Shown: positions 1 to 8,320 of the stretch, piece by piece | Layout of the letters: the number at the start of each line of letters is the position of its first letter | How positions within the stretch are numbered: position 1 is the first letter of the stretch | Assembly (NCBI RefSeq): GCF_000710775.1 | Contig: NZ_JOJP01000001.1 | Span: 3,030,744 to 3,094,743 of the forward strand | DNA length: 64,000 bases | Source of the DNA: Endozoicomonas elysicola | Lineage (GTDB): Bacteria; Pseudomonadota; Gammaproteobacteria; Pseudomonadales; Endozoicomonadaceae | Direction: 5' to 3' | Notes under the pieces: model-generated | Told to the model about the DNA's origin: nothing | The model's database searches: none | The model's input: only the letters and a program-made list of their open reading frames with translations | Translations under genes and position numbers: made by a program

Positions 1-342
1 CAGGCGTTGCAGTTCAAGCTTGCTGATATGAATACTGAGCTGGTCGCTGCCCGTCAGATGGTGCGGCTGGCTGCGTTTAAACTGGATAATGGGGATCCGG
101 AAGCAACGGCCTATTGTGCCATGGCCAAGCGTTTTGCCACGGATATCGGTTTCCAGGTGTGTAATGAGGCGCTCCAGATTCATGGTGGTTATGGCTACAT
201 CAAAGAATACCCACTGGAACGACATGTTCGTGATAACCGTGTGCACCAGATACTGGAAGGCACTAATGAAATCATGCGGCTGATCGTCGCTCGTCGTCTG
301 CTCTCAGAGAGCATCTCTGAAACTGGTATGGAGTTACAGTAA
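1..342 (+). CDS. Acyl-CoA dehydrogenase, C-terminal part (5' end outside window)
   Basis: The reading frame is open from the first base and ends with TAA. The 113 visible residues match the C-terminal helical domain of FAD-dependent acyl-CoA dehydrogenases. They include the [16 protein letters not shown] stretch and the LEGTNEIM motif, whose Glu sits where the catalytic base of many family members lies. The enzyme would oxidise an acyl-CoA to the 2-enoyl-CoA and pass electrons to ETF. The enoyl-CoA hydratase starts 2 nt after the stop and mmsB follows, so a branched-chain substrate such as isobutyryl-CoA (valine breakdown) is likely. That substrate is inferred from context. Confidence 0.93.
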   Translation, partial: QALQFKLADMNTELVAARQMVRLAAFKLDNGDPEATAYCAMAKRFATDIGFQVCNEALQIHGGYGYIKEYPLERHVRDNRVHQILEGTNEIMRLIVARRLLSESISETGMELQ

Positions 343-344
343 TT

Positions 345-1133
345 ATGTCTGAGGCTATGTCTGAAAAGCTGCGCCTTACTTATGAAGGGCGTACCGCCAT
401 TCTGACCCTGGATAACCCGCCGGCTAATACCTGGACGCCTGAGAGTCTGGAAAAACTGGAGCAGATTATTCAGGAGTTAAACCGCAAACCGGATGTTGTT
501 GCGCTGATTATTACTTCAGCTTCTGAGAAGTTTTTCAGTGCCGGTGCTGATTTAAAACGCTTTGATAACCTGACGCCTGAAGAAGCGAGACCTTTTGCAG
601 AAGGGTTTGGCAAGGCCTTCGAAGCTCTCAGTGATTTTAATGGACTCACCATTGCGGCTATTAATGGTTATGCGATGGGCGGTGGTCTGGAAGTTGCGTT
701 GGCTTGCGACTTGAGAGTGGCTGAAGAGCGAGCCATTATGGCTTTGCCGGAAGCTGCAGTGGGTTTGCTGCCTTGTGCTGGGGGAACTCAGAACCTGGCA
801 ATTCTTGTAGGAGAAGCTTGGGCCAAGCGCATGATTCTCTGTGGTGAGAAGGTAGGGGCCGAAAAAGCATTGGAAATTGGTCTGGTGGAAGAGGTTGTGG
901 GGGCTGGTGAAAGTGTGGGGCGTGCGAAAGCATTGGCCGCTAATGCTGAAAAGCAGAGCCCCGATGCGTTGAGAGCTTGTAAAAAATTGGTACAAATGAG
1001 TCGATCAGGCTTCTCAAGGGATGCTTTGCCCAACGAAAGAGAGTTGTTTCTGGAATTGTTCAATGGCAAAAACCAGCAGGAAGGGGTTCGTGCATTTCTT
1101 GAGAAGCGCAAGCCTGAGTGGAGCTATGAATAA
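345..1133 (+). CDS. Enoyl-CoA hydratase/isomerase (crotonase family)
   Basis: A 262-residue protein of normal crotonase length. The oxyanion-hole segments SAGADL (about 65-70) and GYAMGGGLE (about 108-115) are present. Glu115 and Glu136 are spaced as the catalytic pair of rat crotonase, so hydratase chemistry is plausible. It starts 2 nt after the acyl-CoA dehydrogenase stop, which indicates one operon and probable translational coupling. A second in-frame ATG four codons later is an alternative start. The neighbouring mmsB suggests hydration of methacrylyl-CoA in valine degradation, but substrate specificity cannot be read from the sequence. Confidence 0.92.
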   Translation: MSEAMSEKLRLTYEGRTAILTLDNPPANTWTPESLEKLEQIIQELNRKPDVVALIITSASEKFFSAGADLKRFDNLTPEEARPFAEGFGKAFEALSDFNGLTIAAINGYAMGGGLEVALACDLRVAEERAIMALPEAAVGLLPCAGGTQNLAILVGEAWAKRMILCGEKVGAEKALEIGLVEEVVGAGESVGRAKALAANAEKQSPDALRACKKLVQMSRSGFSRDALPNERELFLELFNGKNQQEGVRAFLEKRKPEWSYE

Positions 1134-1206
1134 GCGCTGGGAATAAACGTATTTTGCCAGCAGGCTTTTGTCCTCATTTGGCCTGCTTTGGATAAGGATC
1201 ATAATA

Positions 1207-2097
1207 ATGACAAAAATTGCATTTATCGGCCTTGGTAATATGGGTGGTCCCATGGCTCAGAATCTGGTGAAAGCCGGTTATGAAGTCTGTGGTTTTGACC
1301 TGATGCCTGAAGCACTGGATCAGCTGGAGCAAGCAGGAGGCTCAAGAGCTGAGTCGGTAACCGATGCTGCTCAGGATGCCAGTGTTGTGATCAGTATGTT
1401 GCCTGCTGGCAAACATGTGGAAGCGCTTTATCTTGGTGATGAAGGCCTTTTTAATGTTATTGGCAGCCGTTGTCTGGTTATAGACTGCAGCACCATTGAG
1501 GCAGATGTTGCCAAAAAGGTGGGTGTAAAGGCCGAAGAGCAGGGCATTGATTTTATTGATGCTCCGGTTTCGGGTGGAACTGCCGGGGCTGCCGCCGGTA
1601 CATTGACGTTTATGGTTGGAGGCAGTGCAGAAACAGTCGAACGAGCCAGACCTTACCTGGAGGTGATGGGGCAGAATATTTTTCATGCTGGTGGCGCTGG
1701 TGCCGGACAGCTGGCAAAAATATGTAACAATATGCTGTTGGCTGTTCTTATGACGGGGACATCGGAAGCCCTCAAGTTGGGTATTGATAATGGCCTTGAT
1801 CCAGCAGTGCTCTCTGAAATCATGAATAAGAGTTCTGGGGGCAACTGGGTTCTGGAAAAATATAATCCAGTCCCGGGAGTCATGCCTCAAGCGCCAGCCA
1901 GTAATGGCTATCAGGGTGGCTTTATGGTGGGCTTGATGGCAAAGGATCTTGATTTGGCCCTGAATGCGGCGGCAGGCAGCAAGACAGCAACACCAATGGC
2001 CTCGCTGGCGGAAAACCTGTATAAAATGCATTCGATCCGCTCTGGAAACACTCAGGATTTTTCGAGCATTATTCAACTCTACGATCCAGCAGATTAG
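1207..2097 (+). CDS. mmsB: 3-hydroxyisobutyrate dehydrogenase
   Basis: A 296-residue beta-hydroxyacid dehydrogenase. It has an N-terminal Rossmann motif GLGNMGGPMA (8-17), the substrate motif DAPVSGGTAGA (118-128) and catalytic Lys171 in GAGQLAKICNN. It would oxidise 3-hydroxyisobutyrate to methylmalonate semialdehyde with NAD+ in valine catabolism. An upstream in-frame start would add 13 atypical residues. The ATG at 1207 follows an AAGGA-type ribosome site and gives the family N-terminus MTKIAFIGLG. It lies 73 nt after the enoyl-CoA hydratase and probably belongs to the same operon. Tartronate semialdehyde reductase is the main alternative within this superfamily. Context favours mmsB. Confidence 0.88.
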   Translation: MTKIAFIGLGNMGGPMAQNLVKAGYEVCGFDLMPEALDQLEQAGGSRAESVTDAAQDASVVISMLPAGKHVEALYLGDEGLFNVIGSRCLVIDCSTIEADVAKKVGVKAEEQGIDFIDAPVSGGTAGAAAGTLTFMVGGSAETVERARPYLEVMGQNIFHAGGAGAGQLAKICNNMLLAVLMTGTSEALKLGIDNGLDPAVLSEIMNKSSGGNWVLEKYNPVPGVMPQAPASNGYQGGFMVGLMAKDLDLALNAAAGSKTATPMASLAENLYKMHSIRSGNTQDFSSIIQLYDPAD

Positions 2098-2414
2098 TGC
2101 GCATGGTGATCACTTATAACGGCTTTTTGTGAATTCATGAGATCCGTTGAGGAGTTTGTTTATCCTGGCAGCTGTTTTTCTGAATGCATGATCAAAATTA
2201 TTATTCAATAGATAGTTGCCGGTCATCGTGCAGTTTGTTTTCCTTCTCTTGATTTAGCTCAATGTTTTGCTCTGAAGTTGTTCTAAATTTGAACAGTTGT
2301 GTCAGATAACTGTTCTGTTTTTGTAAATCAGGTTATACAATTCCGTGGATTTATCTATAGTTCTGGCTGGGTAACTGGTCGGAGCTGATCATCCATTTGA
2401 GGTAACCTGTTCCC
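2098..2414. other. Intergenic region mmsB-nupC with a palindrome
   Basis: A 317-bp gap without a credible reading frame. It holds a perfect inverted repeat, GAACAGTT at 2291-2298 and AACTGTTC at 2308-2315, separated by 9 nt and followed by a T-rich tract (TGTTTTTG). This could be a weak terminator for mmsB or an operator for nupC. A possible -10 element TATACA lies at 2334-2339, without a good -35. Confidence 0.5.
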
Positions 2415-3665
2415 ATGCAAATACTTATGAGTCTGGTTGGTATTGCCAGCTTGTTGGCAATCGCCTTTTTGTTATCCGATAACCGGAAAGCCATTAACCT
2501 GCGAACGGTCGGTGGTGCGTTTGCCATCCAGGCTGTACTGGGGGCCTTGGTTCTTTATGTGCCATTGGGTCAGGAGATTCTGGGTAATGTCTCCAATGCG
2601 GTCAGTAATGTTATCAGTTATGCGAATCAGGGTATTGGTTTTCTTTTCGGTGATCTGGGTAATTTCAAGGTAGGTTTTATCTTCGCGATAAACGTTCTGC
2701 CCATTATCATCTTCTTCTCATCTCTCGTTGCTGTTCTGTACTATCTTGGCGTTATGCAGAAAGTGGTTACCATTCTCGGTGGTGCTCTGCAGAAGTTACT
2801 GGGTACCAGTCGTACAGAATCCCTGTCTGCAACCGCTAACATCTTTGTTGGTCAGACTGAAGCACCATTGGTGGTCAGACCTTATATTGGTCGTATGACA
2901 AACTCTGAGCTGTTCGCCGTTATGGTTGGTGGTCTTGCTTCCGTTGCCGGCTCTGTTCTGGCGGGCTATGCCAGTATGGGGGTTGAGCTGAAATACCTCA
3001 TTGCAGCAAGTTTCATGGCTGCGCCGGGTGGTTTGTTGATGGCTAAGATGATCAAGCCAGAAACCGATACGCCTGATGACTCTGAACTGGTTGATGAGGA
3101 AGGTGACACTGATAAGCCTGCAAACCTGATTGATGCTGCTGCTTCTGGTGCTTCTTCTGGTATGAAGCTGGCAGCCAATGTGGGCGCCATGCTGCTGGCC
3201 TTCATCGCCCTGATTGCAATGCTCAATGGCATCATGGGCTGGGTTGGTGGGTTCTTTGATTATCCAGATCTGAGCCTTGAGATAATTCTGGGTTATCTGT
3301 TCAGTCCTTTGGCATTCCTGATTGGCGTGCCTATGAATGAGATTGTTACTGCAGGCAGTTTCATTGGACAGAAGTTGGTAGTTAATGAATTTGTTGCCTA
3401 CATGGACTTCGTGAATTACCTGGACCCTCAGGCAGCCGCTGCTGCTGGTGTTGAGGTGCTGTCACAGCGTACTCAGATCATTATCACATTTGCTTTGTGT
3501 GGTTTTGCCAACCTGTCTTCCATTGCGATTCTGCTGGGTGGTCTGGGTGTTATGGCGCCACACCGTCGTCAGGACATTGCCCGTATGGGTGTTAAGGCGG
3601 TGGCTGCAGGTACTCTGTCTAACCTGATGAGTGCTACCATTGCTGGTCTAATGCTCTCTCTGTAA
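2415..3665 (+). CDS. nupC: Concentrative nucleoside transporter (NupC family)
   Basis: A 416-residue inner-membrane protein of the CNT family, which imports nucleosides using the H+ or Na+ gradient. The signature GQTEAPL is at 146-152, the gate domain is central, and a C-terminal [16 protein letters not shown] segment is present. A short acidic loop ([16 protein letters not shown], about 218-233) lies between membrane segments. The ATG has GAGG 12 nt upstream. It is a single gene with its own terminator-like hairpin downstream. Assignment to the family is firm. Preference for pyrimidine or purine nucleosides is not evident. Confidence 0.93.
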   Translation: MQILMSLVGIASLLAIAFLLSDNRKAINLRTVGGAFAIQAVLGALVLYVPLGQEILGNVSNAVSNVISYANQGIGFLFGDLGNFKVGFIFAINVLPIIIFFSSLVAVLYYLGVMQKVVTILGGALQKLLGTSRTESLSATANIFVGQTEAPLVVRPYIGRMTNSELFAVMVGGLASVAGSVLAGYASMGVELKYLIAASFMAAPGGLLMAKMIKPETDTPDDSELVDEEGDTDKPANLIDAAASGASSGMKLAANVGAMLLAFIALIAMLNGIMGWVGGFFDYPDLSLEIILGYLFSPLAFLIGVPMNEIVTAGSFIGQKLVVNEFVAYMDFVNYLDPQAAAAAGVEVLSQRTQIIITFALCGFANLSSIAILLGGLGVMAPHRRQDIARMGVKAVAAGTLSNLMSATIAGLMLSL

Positions 3666-3676
3666 TTCTTTTCCCT

Positions 3677-3716
3677 CAGGCCATGGTTATACTATGGCCT
3701 GTCTTAGCTTTTCTCC
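3677..3716 (+). terminator. Probable terminator of nupC
   Basis: CAGGCCAT at 3677-3684 pairs with ATGGCCTG at 3694-3701 across a 9-nt loop. It is followed by TCTTAGCTTTTCT. The T-run is imperfect, so strength is uncertain. Confidence 0.55.
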
Positions 3717-3849
3717 CGCTCTCCTTTTATCAACAGAATCTAACGCTTTTAAAGAAACAGCCGAATCACATAGTGAATATTATGTGTAGGGATTTCTGTG
3801 TGCTGATTGATCATGGAACTCTTTCTGAACCTTTCCTGAGTGTGCAAGG

Positions 3850-4179
3850 ATGAACCTGACAACAAGGATTTTATGCTCCCGCAAAGATAAGAAGTTCTCA
3901 CAGCAGGCACTGGCTGATTTGATTGGTATCTCCAGAAGTGCGCTGGCCCAGTGGGAAACCAGTATGAGTAGTCCCAGTCTGGATAATCTGCGTAAAATGG
4001 CAGAGATACTCGAAGTTTCCTTTGAGTGGCTGGCCACCGGGCGGGGAAATCAGTATCTGATTATATCCGATGAGGTGGTCAGTGATTCAGAGGTGGATGG
4101 GGAAATCATCAGCCAGCTGCACAGAATGAATCTGCTGAAGAAAAGGGCGATTCTCAATGTTATGAGGGCCATGGCATAA
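3850..4179 (+). CDS. XRE-family helix-turn-helix regulator
   Basis: A 109-residue protein with a Cro/C1-type HTH in the N-terminal half. The sequence SQQALADLIGISRSALAQWE (17-36) is the recognition helix region, followed by SPSLDNLRKMAEILEVSFEWL. It resembles small phage-type or housekeeping XRE repressors with a short acidic C-terminal tail. No partner gene is adjacent: nupC lies upstream on the same strand, beyond a probable terminator, and a MITE-like element lies downstream. Its targets are unknown. The start codon is preceded by AAGG (position 3847 onward is AGG ATG), so the site is very close and the exact start is a little uncertain. Confidence 0.82.
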   Translation: MNLTTRILCSRKDKKFSQQALADLIGISRSALAQWETSMSSPSLDNLRKMAEILEVSFEWLATGRGNQYLIISDEVVSDSEVDGEIISQLHRMNLLKKRAILNVMRAMA

Positions 4180-4197
4180 AAAGGATGGGTATTGCAT

Positions 4198-4224
4198 AAA
4201 AAAGCGCCGTAAAGGCGCTTTTTT
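4198..4224 (+). terminator. Rho-independent terminator of the XRE gene
   Basis: A perfect 11-bp stem: AAAAAAGCGCC at 4198-4208, loop GTAAA, GGCGCTTTTTT at 4214-4224. The flanking A and T tracts make it potentially bidirectional. Confidence 0.9.
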
Positions 4225-4273
4225 ATGTCAAAGTACTTGTGCAGCAGTATGTGATATTACAGAAGTATTCGGC

Positions 4274-4466
4274 GGGCGTTCTCAATTAGACAGGTGGCCG
4301 ACTATTCATGGTTTGTGCCAGAGAATACCCAAAGGGTATAAAGGCGCGAGCTGATTAGTAAGCAACGTAGAATGACGTAAACCATAGGGCGGCCCTTCGG
4401 TTTTTTCACACGCATTCAGACGAAGCGTGTGTGAAGAACGGGTCTCATGGCTAATTGAGAGCGCCC
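4274..4466. mobile_element. MITE-like element with terminal inverted repeats (no coding capacity)
   Basis: The left end GGGCGTTCTCAATTAG (4274-4289) and right end CTAATTGAGAGCGCCC (4451-4466) are inverted repeats that differ at one base. The 193 bp between them hold no reading frame. Inside is a hairpin with TTCACACGC (4405-4413) and GCGTGTGTGAA (4425-4435). A 19-nt exact copy of the right end (in reverse complement) recurs alone at 34035-34053. No target-site duplication is obvious. This fits a non-autonomous element or a decayed insertion sequence. Confidence 0.55.
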
Positions 4467-4484
4467 TTTGCAATATAAGCCTGT

Positions 4485-4757
4485 CTATTTGATCATTTCC
4501 CGGAACTTATTACCTGGTTTGAACTGTGGCAGTTTGCAGGCGGGTATATGAATTTCTTCACCGGTCTGGGGGTTACGCCCCTTTCTGGCCGCCCGGTCCG
4601 CCACTGAGAATGTGCCAAAACCAATGAGTTGAACGACATCTCCGCTTGCCAGCGTGTCCTGCGTGTTGCTGATAAAGGCATTGACAACCAGTTCTGCCTT
4701 GCTTCGTGGCAGGTTTGCTTGTTCAGCGACTTGCTCAACCAGTTCTTTCTTGTTCAT
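4485..4757 (-). CDS. HU-family DNA-binding protein
   Basis: A 90-residue basic protein of the HU/IHF fold. The hallmark GFGTF (46-50) and the DNA-binding arm [12 protein letters not shown] (58-69) are visible. It would bend and compact DNA as a dimer. A longer in-frame reading exists upstream, but MNKKELVEQVAEQ at 4757 is the family N-terminus. It is a second HU gene besides hupB at 31.6 kb. It differs from hupB in the arm tip (IHIPACKLPQF instead of [11 protein letters not shown]) and could be the HU-alpha partner or a specialised copy. It stands alone next to the MITE-like element. Confidence 0.92.
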   Translation of the reverse strand: MNKKELVEQVAEQANLPRSKAELVVNAFISNTQDTLASGDVVQLIGFGTFSVADRAARKGRNPQTGEEIHIPACKLPQFKPGNKFREMIK

Positions 4758-4990
4758 ATCCAGTCTCAGGGAATTACCAGTTATGTGGAAAGAAAATACC
4801 AGAAAATCTGATTGATCAGATTCTGGTTTCGCTCGGCCCAGGAAAATCCTGGGCAGGTGGTGAAACACAATCAGCCTGGGGGTTAATCTCTTGCTTGAAA
4901 AGATTGAAGGGAGAAAAGCCTCGATAAGACAATATAGAAGTTTTTAAGCGCTTTATCCGGTTTCGTTACAGAATGAGGGCAATTAATTTA

Positions 4991-5027
4991 AGTGATGCCT
5001 GTCAGATGGTGCTGACAAGGCATCACT
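4991..5027 (-). terminator. Probable terminator of the uspE-like gene
   Basis: A long hairpin just after the stop codon: AGTGATGCC-TGTCAG (4991-5005) pairs with CTGACA-A-GGCATCACT (5011-5027). On the minus strand the tail TTAAATTAATT is only moderately T-rich. Confidence 0.6.
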
Positions 5028-5032
5028 GTTAG

Positions 5033-5893
5033 TCACTGACTCAATTCACGCTCAAGGGGGATCATATGGTGCTTTGGTTGAAGAACCAGGATGTCGGTTT
5101 TAACCTCTGAGATCAGCTGTTCAGCTGTATTACCAATGGCAATGGCACTGATGCCTGTTCGGGCATGCGTGCCAAGAATCAGTAATTTGGCATCAATTTC
5201 TTTCAGTAATGCCGGAATCATCGTTTCGGTAGGGCCGGGTTCAATATGGAAATGGCTCTCATTCAGGTTGAATTCACGGGCATATTCTCGACAATGCTTT
5301 TCGTAGTGGTTTTTGTCAGTTAAGCCATCACCCTGGTCTTGAATGGCCAGCATGGTAGTAGGGTATGCGGTAGCCAGATGCAGTTCTGAGGAGAAGTCAT
5401 CGGCAATATCCGTAGCGTATTGTAGGATGGCCTGATTGAGAACACTGTGATAATGATCTCTTGGGTCTGCATTAATGGCTGCAAGTATTTTGCCTTTGGT
5501 CCAGTCGCTTCTCTCCTGGACCAGAAGGACAGGAACGCGGCAACGTCGCAACAGACTCCAGTCTTCAGGGGTGGAAAACGCTTTTTTCAGAGCGCTTATC
5601 AGCTTGGCATCTTTGACAACAAGGTGGCAACGTTCCATCTGGCGAACATGGATGATGGTTTCGATGACAGAGTCGTGCCAAGTTTCATGAAGATACACTT
5701 CTCGACCTTCTGCCATCAGGGGTTCAGCCAGGGCTTCCAGGCGAACCATGGACTCACCATCGGCTTTTGGGTTGGGTGCAAGAATATGCAGCGCAGCCCC
5801 GGTTACCCGACAGATCTGGTTGGCCCGCTCAAGGGCCAGTTGCTCTTCCTTTCTGGTATCAACAACGGCCAGAACTTTGGTGATTCCACGCAT
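5033..5893 (-). CDS. uspE: Tandem-domain universal stress protein (UspE-like)
   Basis: A 286-residue protein with two Usp domains in tandem. The second carries the nucleotide-binding pattern GTHARTG...GNTAEQL near residues 240-260. Members are cytoplasmic stress or growth-arrest proteins whose molecular role is poorly defined. I chose the ATG at 5893 because GGAG stands 7-10 nt before it. An upstream ATG at 5944 would add 17 residues of charged leader. An FNR/Anr-type box at 5964-5977 lies 71 nt upstream, and divergent ompW has a matching box. Anaerobic induction, as for Anr-controlled Usp genes of Pseudomonas, is therefore likely. Confidence 0.85.
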   Translation of the reverse strand: MRGITKVLAVVDTRKEEQLALERANQICRVTGAALHILAPNPKADGESMVRLEALAEPLMAEGREVYLHETWHDSVIETIIHVRQMERCHLVVKDAKLISALKKAFSTPEDWSLLRRCRVPVLLVQERSDWTKGKILAAINADPRDHYHSVLNQAILQYATDIADDFSSELHLATAYPTTMLAIQDQGDGLTDKNHYEKHCREYAREFNLNESHFHIEPGPTETMIPALLKEIDAKLLILGTHARTGISAIAIGNTAEQLISEVKTDILVLQPKHHMIPLERELSQ

Positions 5894-5963
5894 TTGTCTC
5901 TCCTTCTTGCTTGAAATTCTGTTTCTTTTGATTCCATCATGCATGAGATTAACTGATGATTTA

Positions 5964-5977
5964 ATGATCTAAGTCAA
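5964..5977 (-). promoter_or_regulatory. FNR/Anr-type box upstream of uspE
   Basis: ATGATctaaGTCAA matches the FNR/Anr consensus TTGAT-N4-(A/G)TCAA at all but one position. Its centre (5970.5) is 41.5 nt before a start point set by a CATGAT -10 on the minus strand (5936-5941). That is the class II activator position. Confidence 0.65.
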
Positions 5978-6074
5978 TAAAATACTGTGCTGTTAGGAGT
6001 ATGTGAGCGTTGTTTTGTGAAAATTTACATTATTAAAAGAAATGGTGTGAATAAATTTGATGTTTTTTGTTGGT

Positions 6075-6088
6075 TTGATCTAAGTCAA
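6075..6088 (+). promoter_or_regulatory. FNR/Anr box and promoter of ompW
   Basis: TTGATctaaGTCAA is a full match to the Anr consensus. A -10 element TACAAT at 6111-6116 predicts transcription from about 6123. This puts the box centre (6081.5) at -41.5, the classic class II position. Confidence 0.78.
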
Positions 6089-6163
6089 TAAATTTGCTGA
6101 ATGAAGTTCATACAATAAAAAGATCTTACATATCCAGCCCATTAATAAAAAAAAGGATAAGGA

Positions 6164-6838
6164 ATGAAGATCAAATCTCTTTCGCTTGCCATTATCAGTG
6201 CAACGGCTTTGTTATCTGGTGCTGCACAGGCTTATGAAGCTGGCGACTTTATTGTTCGTGCTGGCTTGGTCAGTGTTAATCCGGATGTTGATAGCGGTAA
6301 TCTGCATGCAGCTGGCATTGAACAAGCTGATCAGAAAGTAGATGTTAATAACGATTCTCAGCTGGGCTTATCTTTGACCTATATGGTTCAGGATAATATT
6401 GGTATTGAATTGCTGGCAGCAACGCCTTTCTCGCATAACTTACAGGGCAAGGGTGGGCTTTCTGGCTTGAATGACTTTGCCGAAGTTAAGCATCTGCCGC
6501 CAACACTGACTGTCCAGTACTACCCTATGCAGAACAATTCTGCATTCCAGCCTTATGTTGGCCTTGGCTTGAATTACACCATCTTTTTCAGTGAGAAATT
6601 TATTAATGGAGCCGATGCTGCTTTTGGCAGTCTCGAGCTGGATGATTCGCTCGGTTTGGCGGCTCAGGCTGGTTTTGATTACCAGATTACTGATAACTGG
6701 AGTTTGAATGCTGCTGTCTGGTATATGGATATTGATACCACCGGAACATTTAAAAATGCAGATGGGTCCGGTGATTACAAAATCGACGTATCTCTCGATC
6801 CCTGGGTTTATATGGCAGGTGTAGCCTACCGTTTTTAA
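6164..6838 (+). CDS. ompW: OmpW-family outer-membrane protein
   Basis: A 224-residue precursor with a signal peptide ending AQA (about residue 23). The mature 8-stranded barrel starts YEAGDFIVRAGLVSVNPD, the usual OmpW opening, and ends in YRF with the C-terminal Phe of outer-membrane barrels. It forms a narrow channel for small hydrophobic molecules. The start has AAGGATAAGGA just upstream. In enterobacteria ompW responds to oxygen through FNR, which agrees with the full Anr box upstream here. It is monocistronic, with its own terminator. Confidence 0.94.
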   Translation: MKIKSLSLAIISATALLSGAAQAYEAGDFIVRAGLVSVNPDVDSGNLHAAGIEQADQKVDVNNDSQLGLSLTYMVQDNIGIELLAATPFSHNLQGKGGLSGLNDFAEVKHLPPTLTVQYYPMQNNSAFQPYVGLGLNYTIFFSEKFINGADAAFGSLELDDSLGLAAQAGFDYQITDNWSLNAAVWYMDIDTTGTFKNADGSGDYKIDVSLDPWVYMAGVAYRF

Positions 6839-6862
6839 TACCTTAGGTGTTCGTTGAACAAC

Positions 6863-6897
6863 AAACCGCTGTCAGTTTTCTGTCAGCGGTTTTTTTC
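6863..6897 (+). terminator. Rho-independent terminator of ompW
   Basis: AAACCGCTG (6863-6871) pairs with CAGCGGTTT (6884-6892), followed by TTTTT. Confidence 0.88.
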
Positions 6898-6900
6898 CTA

Positions 6901-8160
6901 TTACTGTATCGGGTCTGAGACGATCATGGGGTGTGATGTGAAGTGCTTTCGCATTTCCTGAGGTGCTCCTAGCTCATCTACCAGTTTGGCAAAAGCAATC
7001 TGGCTATCAGTTTTATTAAAGACAACATAGAATCCCCGCATATAGGCATCCCCAAAGATCCAGAAATCCTGGTTTCCCGGTGCGAGCCCTGCGGTACACT
7101 GCTCCTGACCCCACCAGTCAACTTGCTTAACTATGTAGAACTCAGGCGGTACTGTGTACTTTGTGGCATCAATGGTGAAGACAAGGTCAGGCTGTTCATC
7201 AAGGTTTGAACAATCCGGGTTAATATTCAAGGCATTTTGGATGCTGGCAATATCATTGGCGGGACCAACAATCAGTGAGGTGCCGGAGTCAATGATGGCT
7301 CTACATTTGCCCTGATATTGGCAGGTCAGAGGAATGCTGTCTGAATTAACAGCTATACCATCGAAGGCAATGTTGTAATAAAAATCTATAGGGCTACCAG
7401 TCTCAAGAGATTGCAGGGAGTGCCAGTTAATATCTCCCTGATAATAGTCAGGATCAGGCTCGCCGATAATGAGCCGGCCGGCCCCATTGCCCGGGGAGTT
7501 TGACAGATAGAATGAGAAAATGGCTTTTGGGATGAGTCCTTGTGCAACGGCATTGTCCATCCACGGAGTAACCTGATCGCTGGCAATGGATTTGTAGGCA
7601 AGACCAAAAATGCCATCGAAGGGTGAATTCTGAAAATTGTTCGAAAGCTGGTTGGCCAGGCCTATACCCTGTTTAGTGACACTGATTCCGCCAAATGTAA
7701 CTGTGTCATAGCCAACATACCCCTGCATACTGCCCGTTCCGTACTGTATGGAGAGTGGCTGACCATTTGTTGAGAATGTCTGGCTTAGATCGGGGTCAAA
7801 CTTTTCCTTGCCTTCACAGCCTGGTGTGAGGCAGCTTTTTTCCGGTGTCCAGATATTGCTTGATCCGGTATCCAGCACTCCAGTGAATGTCTGGTTTTGG
7901 GACCCCATCAGGAATGTCCCGTAATACTGGGTATTATGCTTGTCTGTAAGAACAACTTCACCTTGCTCTGGTGTCTGTGTGATCAGTCCACTGCTTTGGA
8001 GCCTTTGCTCCACAGTAGGCTCAAGTATCTGAATATAAGCTTTTTTACCTCCCGAAGCTGCCTGCTGGTCCAGAATGGTTTTTTCTGTTAAACCCGCGTG
8101 GGTGACAAGTGCTTGAGACAATATTAATGAGGGGATTGATGCAATAAGTAATCTGTTCAT
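6901..8160 (-). CDS. Secreted pepsin-like aspartic protease (family A1)
   Basis: A 419-residue precursor of the eukaryotic-type pepsin fold, rare in bacteria. A signal peptide spans about 1-22. The two catalytic motifs are VLDTGSSNIW (Asp97) and IIDSGTSLIVGP (Asp291). The flap Tyr140 lies in QYGTGSMQG. Cysteine pairs C110/C115 and C280/C286 plus two later cysteines mirror the three pepsin disulfides. Residues 23-70 look like a propeptide. I chose the ATG at 8160 because GGAA precedes it; an ATG five codons upstream lacks a ribosome site. The two-lobed length separates it from retroviral proteases. It is known in a few marine gammaproteobacteria (shewasin). The substrate is unknown. Confidence 0.93.
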   Translation of the reverse strand: MNRLLIASIPSLILSQALVTHAGLTEKTILDQQAASGGKKAYIQILEPTVEQRLQSSGLITQTPEQGEVVLTDKHNTQYYGTFLMGSQNQTFTGVLDTGSSNIWTPEKSCLTPGCEGKEKFDPDLSQTFSTNGQPLSIQYGTGSMQGYVGYDTVTFGGISVTKQGIGLANQLSNNFQNSPFDGIFGLAYKSIASDQVTPWMDNAVAQGLIPKAIFSFYLSNSPGNGAGRLIIGEPDPDYYQGDINWHSLQSLETGSPIDFYYNIAFDGIAVNSDSIPLTCQYQGKCRAIIDSGTSLIVGPANDIASIQNALNINPDCSNLDEQPDLVFTIDATKYTVPPEFYIVKQVDWWGQEQCTAGLAPGNQDFWIFGDAYMRGFYVVFNKTDSQIAFAKLVDELGAPQEMRKHFTSHPMIVSDPIQ

Positions 8161-8320
8161 AGCGCTATTCCACATTTAAGGAAAAGGTAGTGTTAGCACG
8201 CGTGCAATTTAGTCGTTCTCTGTCGTTTTATCCAATGTGACTATATATAATTTCCTCATGCGTAAATGTGATAGTATGCTGCAAAAATTTTACTGATTGG
8301 CTCTACTGGTTTAGCTACTT

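Noticed and set aside
1342-2076. A 244-codon open frame antisense to mmsB
   Set aside because: Shadow of a well-supported gene.
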